This document shows, one piece after another, positions 62,474 to 64,000 of a stretch of 64,000 nt of DNA. The translations under genes and the position numbers were made by a program. Within the stretch, counting starts at the first letter, position 1. Each line of letters begins with the position of its first letter. The stretch is from contig NC_056048.1 in NCBI RefSeq assembly GCF_004379255.2, positions 4,526,001-4,590,000 of the forward strand, given 5' to 3'. This DNA comes from Salvia splendens (Eukaryota; Streptophyta; Magnoliopsida; Lamiales; Lamiaceae). The notes under the pieces were generated by a model that did no database searches, was not told where the DNA came from, and was given only the letters and a program-made list of their open reading frames with translations.

Positions 62474-63480
62474 TTAGGGATGTAATCAATTGCTAACTAA
62501 TTAGCCATCCAAAATTAAGAACAATTCTTAATCATTAAATTAGAAGATCTAGTAGTTGATATAATGTCAATAATTAAATTATATTTTAAATTTAAATAAT
62601 TATTAAATAAAATTACATTGTATCAATGTCAATTCTCTCTTATTAAAATTATCCCAAAACTTTAAATTTACGTAACTCTCTTGATTTAAATTATTTTTCC
62701 GCAAAAAATATATCAAATGAAAGGTAATTTTATTAGGATTCTAACAAGATATCAATTACATATGTTCCGATGACGTTCAGATGATGAAATTTGATAATTT
62801 TTATTTCAATTTCTTATATGTTAATAAACAGAATTTTATGAACAAATACATCAAAAATTTCAATATAATGTATGTAAAATCTCAATAAAACCTTGTAAAA
62901 TCTCAATAAAACTGTGTTGATATTTTCGTGTACTTGTTTTGAAATATTTATGTTATTGTGTTGATATTTGTAATACACTATGTTCATATAAATAAAAAAC
63001 ACGAAAATTATGATATGATAACAAAATAATGATTTTATCCCTTTGTTGATATTTTGTCTACTATTTATTGAAAATTTTAAGGTTCAATCTCTTCCATTCA
63101 TTTTAAAATCTAAGAGTGTCGATTTGATCTTAATTTTAGATTAGGATGCTATAAGCAATATAAATTACCCATGCATGTTATACCTGATTTTTCATTCAAG
63201 TTTGTTGGATATATTCCACTATTATATGTAATTAGTAATTTAAAGTAGCATTTAAAATTTCAAAGTTAGATGGGTGAAAAAAAGGAAGGAATGATCAGAA
63301 AACAGAGTAAAAAATGGTGGATTTCCGCACAAGATGTATAAATCTCCAGACATTTTCATCAAATCCACCTTTTTCTTCCTTCAATTCCTCTGCTTTTTCA
63401 TCAACACCACCAAAGCAGAGGAATAAAGGAACATAATATTCATTCATTCTGCAGTTTTCTGCTCTTATTCTTGCATAAAT
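62474..63480. other. AT-rich spacer upstream of the WEB-family gene
   Basis: No gene is seen. The last ~200 bp should contain the promoter and 5' UTR of the next gene. Confidence 0.5.
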
Positions 63481-63566
63481 CTTCCTTCGAGGTACATCGA
63501 CCAATCGCGATCGTCATTCATTCATTAGGTTAACCGTTTTAGTTTTCAATTGATTTGAATTGCAGG

Positions 63567-63767
63567 ATGAGAAATTTGGTGATTAAAACGCGGGAACTCT
63601 TGCCGGTGTCTCCTCTGCCCGGAAACTCCCCTCGGGCGGATGTAGGAGAGATCGATACGAGGGCGCTCTTCCAGTCCGTCAGGGACACCGTGTCTCTGTT
63701 CGGCGATGTCGTCTCTCCCAGAGGCAAGACGGCCGTGGCCAAGAAGAAGGCGGCGGCGGCGGATGAG
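63567..63767 (+). CDS. WEB-family (DUF827) coiled-coil protein, first coding exon, truncated by the window edge
   Basis: The exon codes 67 residues from MRNLVIKTRELL to AAAADE and ends at a GTAATT donor. The segment VGEIDTRALFQSVRDTVSLF is the N-terminal signature of plant WEB proteins (weak chloroplast movement under blue light), which are long coiled-coil proteins. A leader intron is likely, from GAG|GTACAT at 63491 to TTGCAG at 63565, one base before the ATG. Later exons lie beyond 64000. Which member of the family it is cannot be told. Confidence 0.75.
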
Positions 63768-64000
63768 GTAATTCCATTTTCAAAACGCGAAAAATGTATT
63801 TCTTTGTTCCAACAAAAATAGTTTCATTGGTGGACAATACGAGTTTTAATATAAAATTTGTAAAGCCAGAGAAAGATAGAGAAACTTTTCATTTTTGGCA
63901 TAGGATTTTGGTGGACAGACTGAAACGGAAACATGACATTATTTCTGAACGAAAAATGCGATGTGAGTTCGCACGCGCTCTAATTTGCGCGGTGCAAATG
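63768..64000 (+). other. First intron of the WEB-family gene with a degenerate repeat
   Basis: The stretch after 63805 (AAAATAGTTTCATTGGTGGA and GTAAAGCCAGAGAAAGATAG) recalls the inside of Stowaway MITEs but shows no clear ends. The window stops before the next exon. Confidence 0.35.

Noticed and set aside
63800..63895. Stowaway-like internal sequence at the right edge
   Set aside because: No terminal repeats could be defined, so it is only mentioned under the intron.

Overview
The window is nuclear DNA from a flowering plant. Its genes carry many short GT-AG introns, its LTR retrotransposons belong to Ty3/gypsy lineages of plants, and its MITEs are Stowaway, MULE, hAT and PIF/Harbinger-like. 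Codon style and MITE sequences suggest a eudicot, perhaps an asterid of the Lamiales; that is an impression, not proof.

1-17562: nested retrotransposons. The outer element is a decayed Tat/Ogre-type Ty3/gypsy element whose gag and pol lie on the minus strand. Its 5' LTR is at 16903-17562 and its other LTR is beyond the left edge. Most of pol is deleted. On the opposite strand it keeps a four-exon antisense ORF (33-2769). Two minisatellites sit between the pol remnant and that ORF. A complete and very young Tekay/Del-type chromovirus (4937-16379, target duplication TCAAT) has split the outer gag. Its 2.79 kb LTRs differ only by two single-base length changes that I could find, and its gag-pol is one open frame of 1495 codons.

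17990-34800: a complete 34-exon gene for the cohesin cofactor PDS5, predicted at 1677 aa, with HEAT-like repeats, a basic tail and a Tudor domain. It starts only about 540 bp from the outer LTR. 36604-38058: a four-exon ALKBH2-type DNA dealkylase gene.

38059-59482: a segmental tandem array. The unit is a minus-strand cellulose synthase-like E gene (CslE) plus a plus-strand acetyl-CoA acetyltransferase (AACT, thiolase) gene. CslE-A (39531-42365) is a pseudogene with at least six lesions. CslE-B (45750-48630) and CslE-C (56669-59482) have intact 8-exon models of 732 and 731 aa. The AACT copy at 43783-45537 is a remnant. The AACT copy at 50383-55663 has all 14 exons, but it carries a MULE-type MITE in exon 5, an in-frame TGA in exon 6 and a lost splice donor after exon 11. 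The MITE lies so that splicing at its edges would restore the original frame exactly.

59483-64000: AT-rich intergenic DNA with a Stowaway and a Harbinger-like MITE, then the first coding exon of a WEB-family (DUF827) gene at 63567 that runs off the right edge.

The genes do not form a pathway. The most interesting biology is transposon-driven: the possible new intron, the antisense retrotransposon gene, an extra ORF in the young chromovirus, an 11-bp-based array inside its LTRs, and birth and death of gene copies in the CslE/AACT array.
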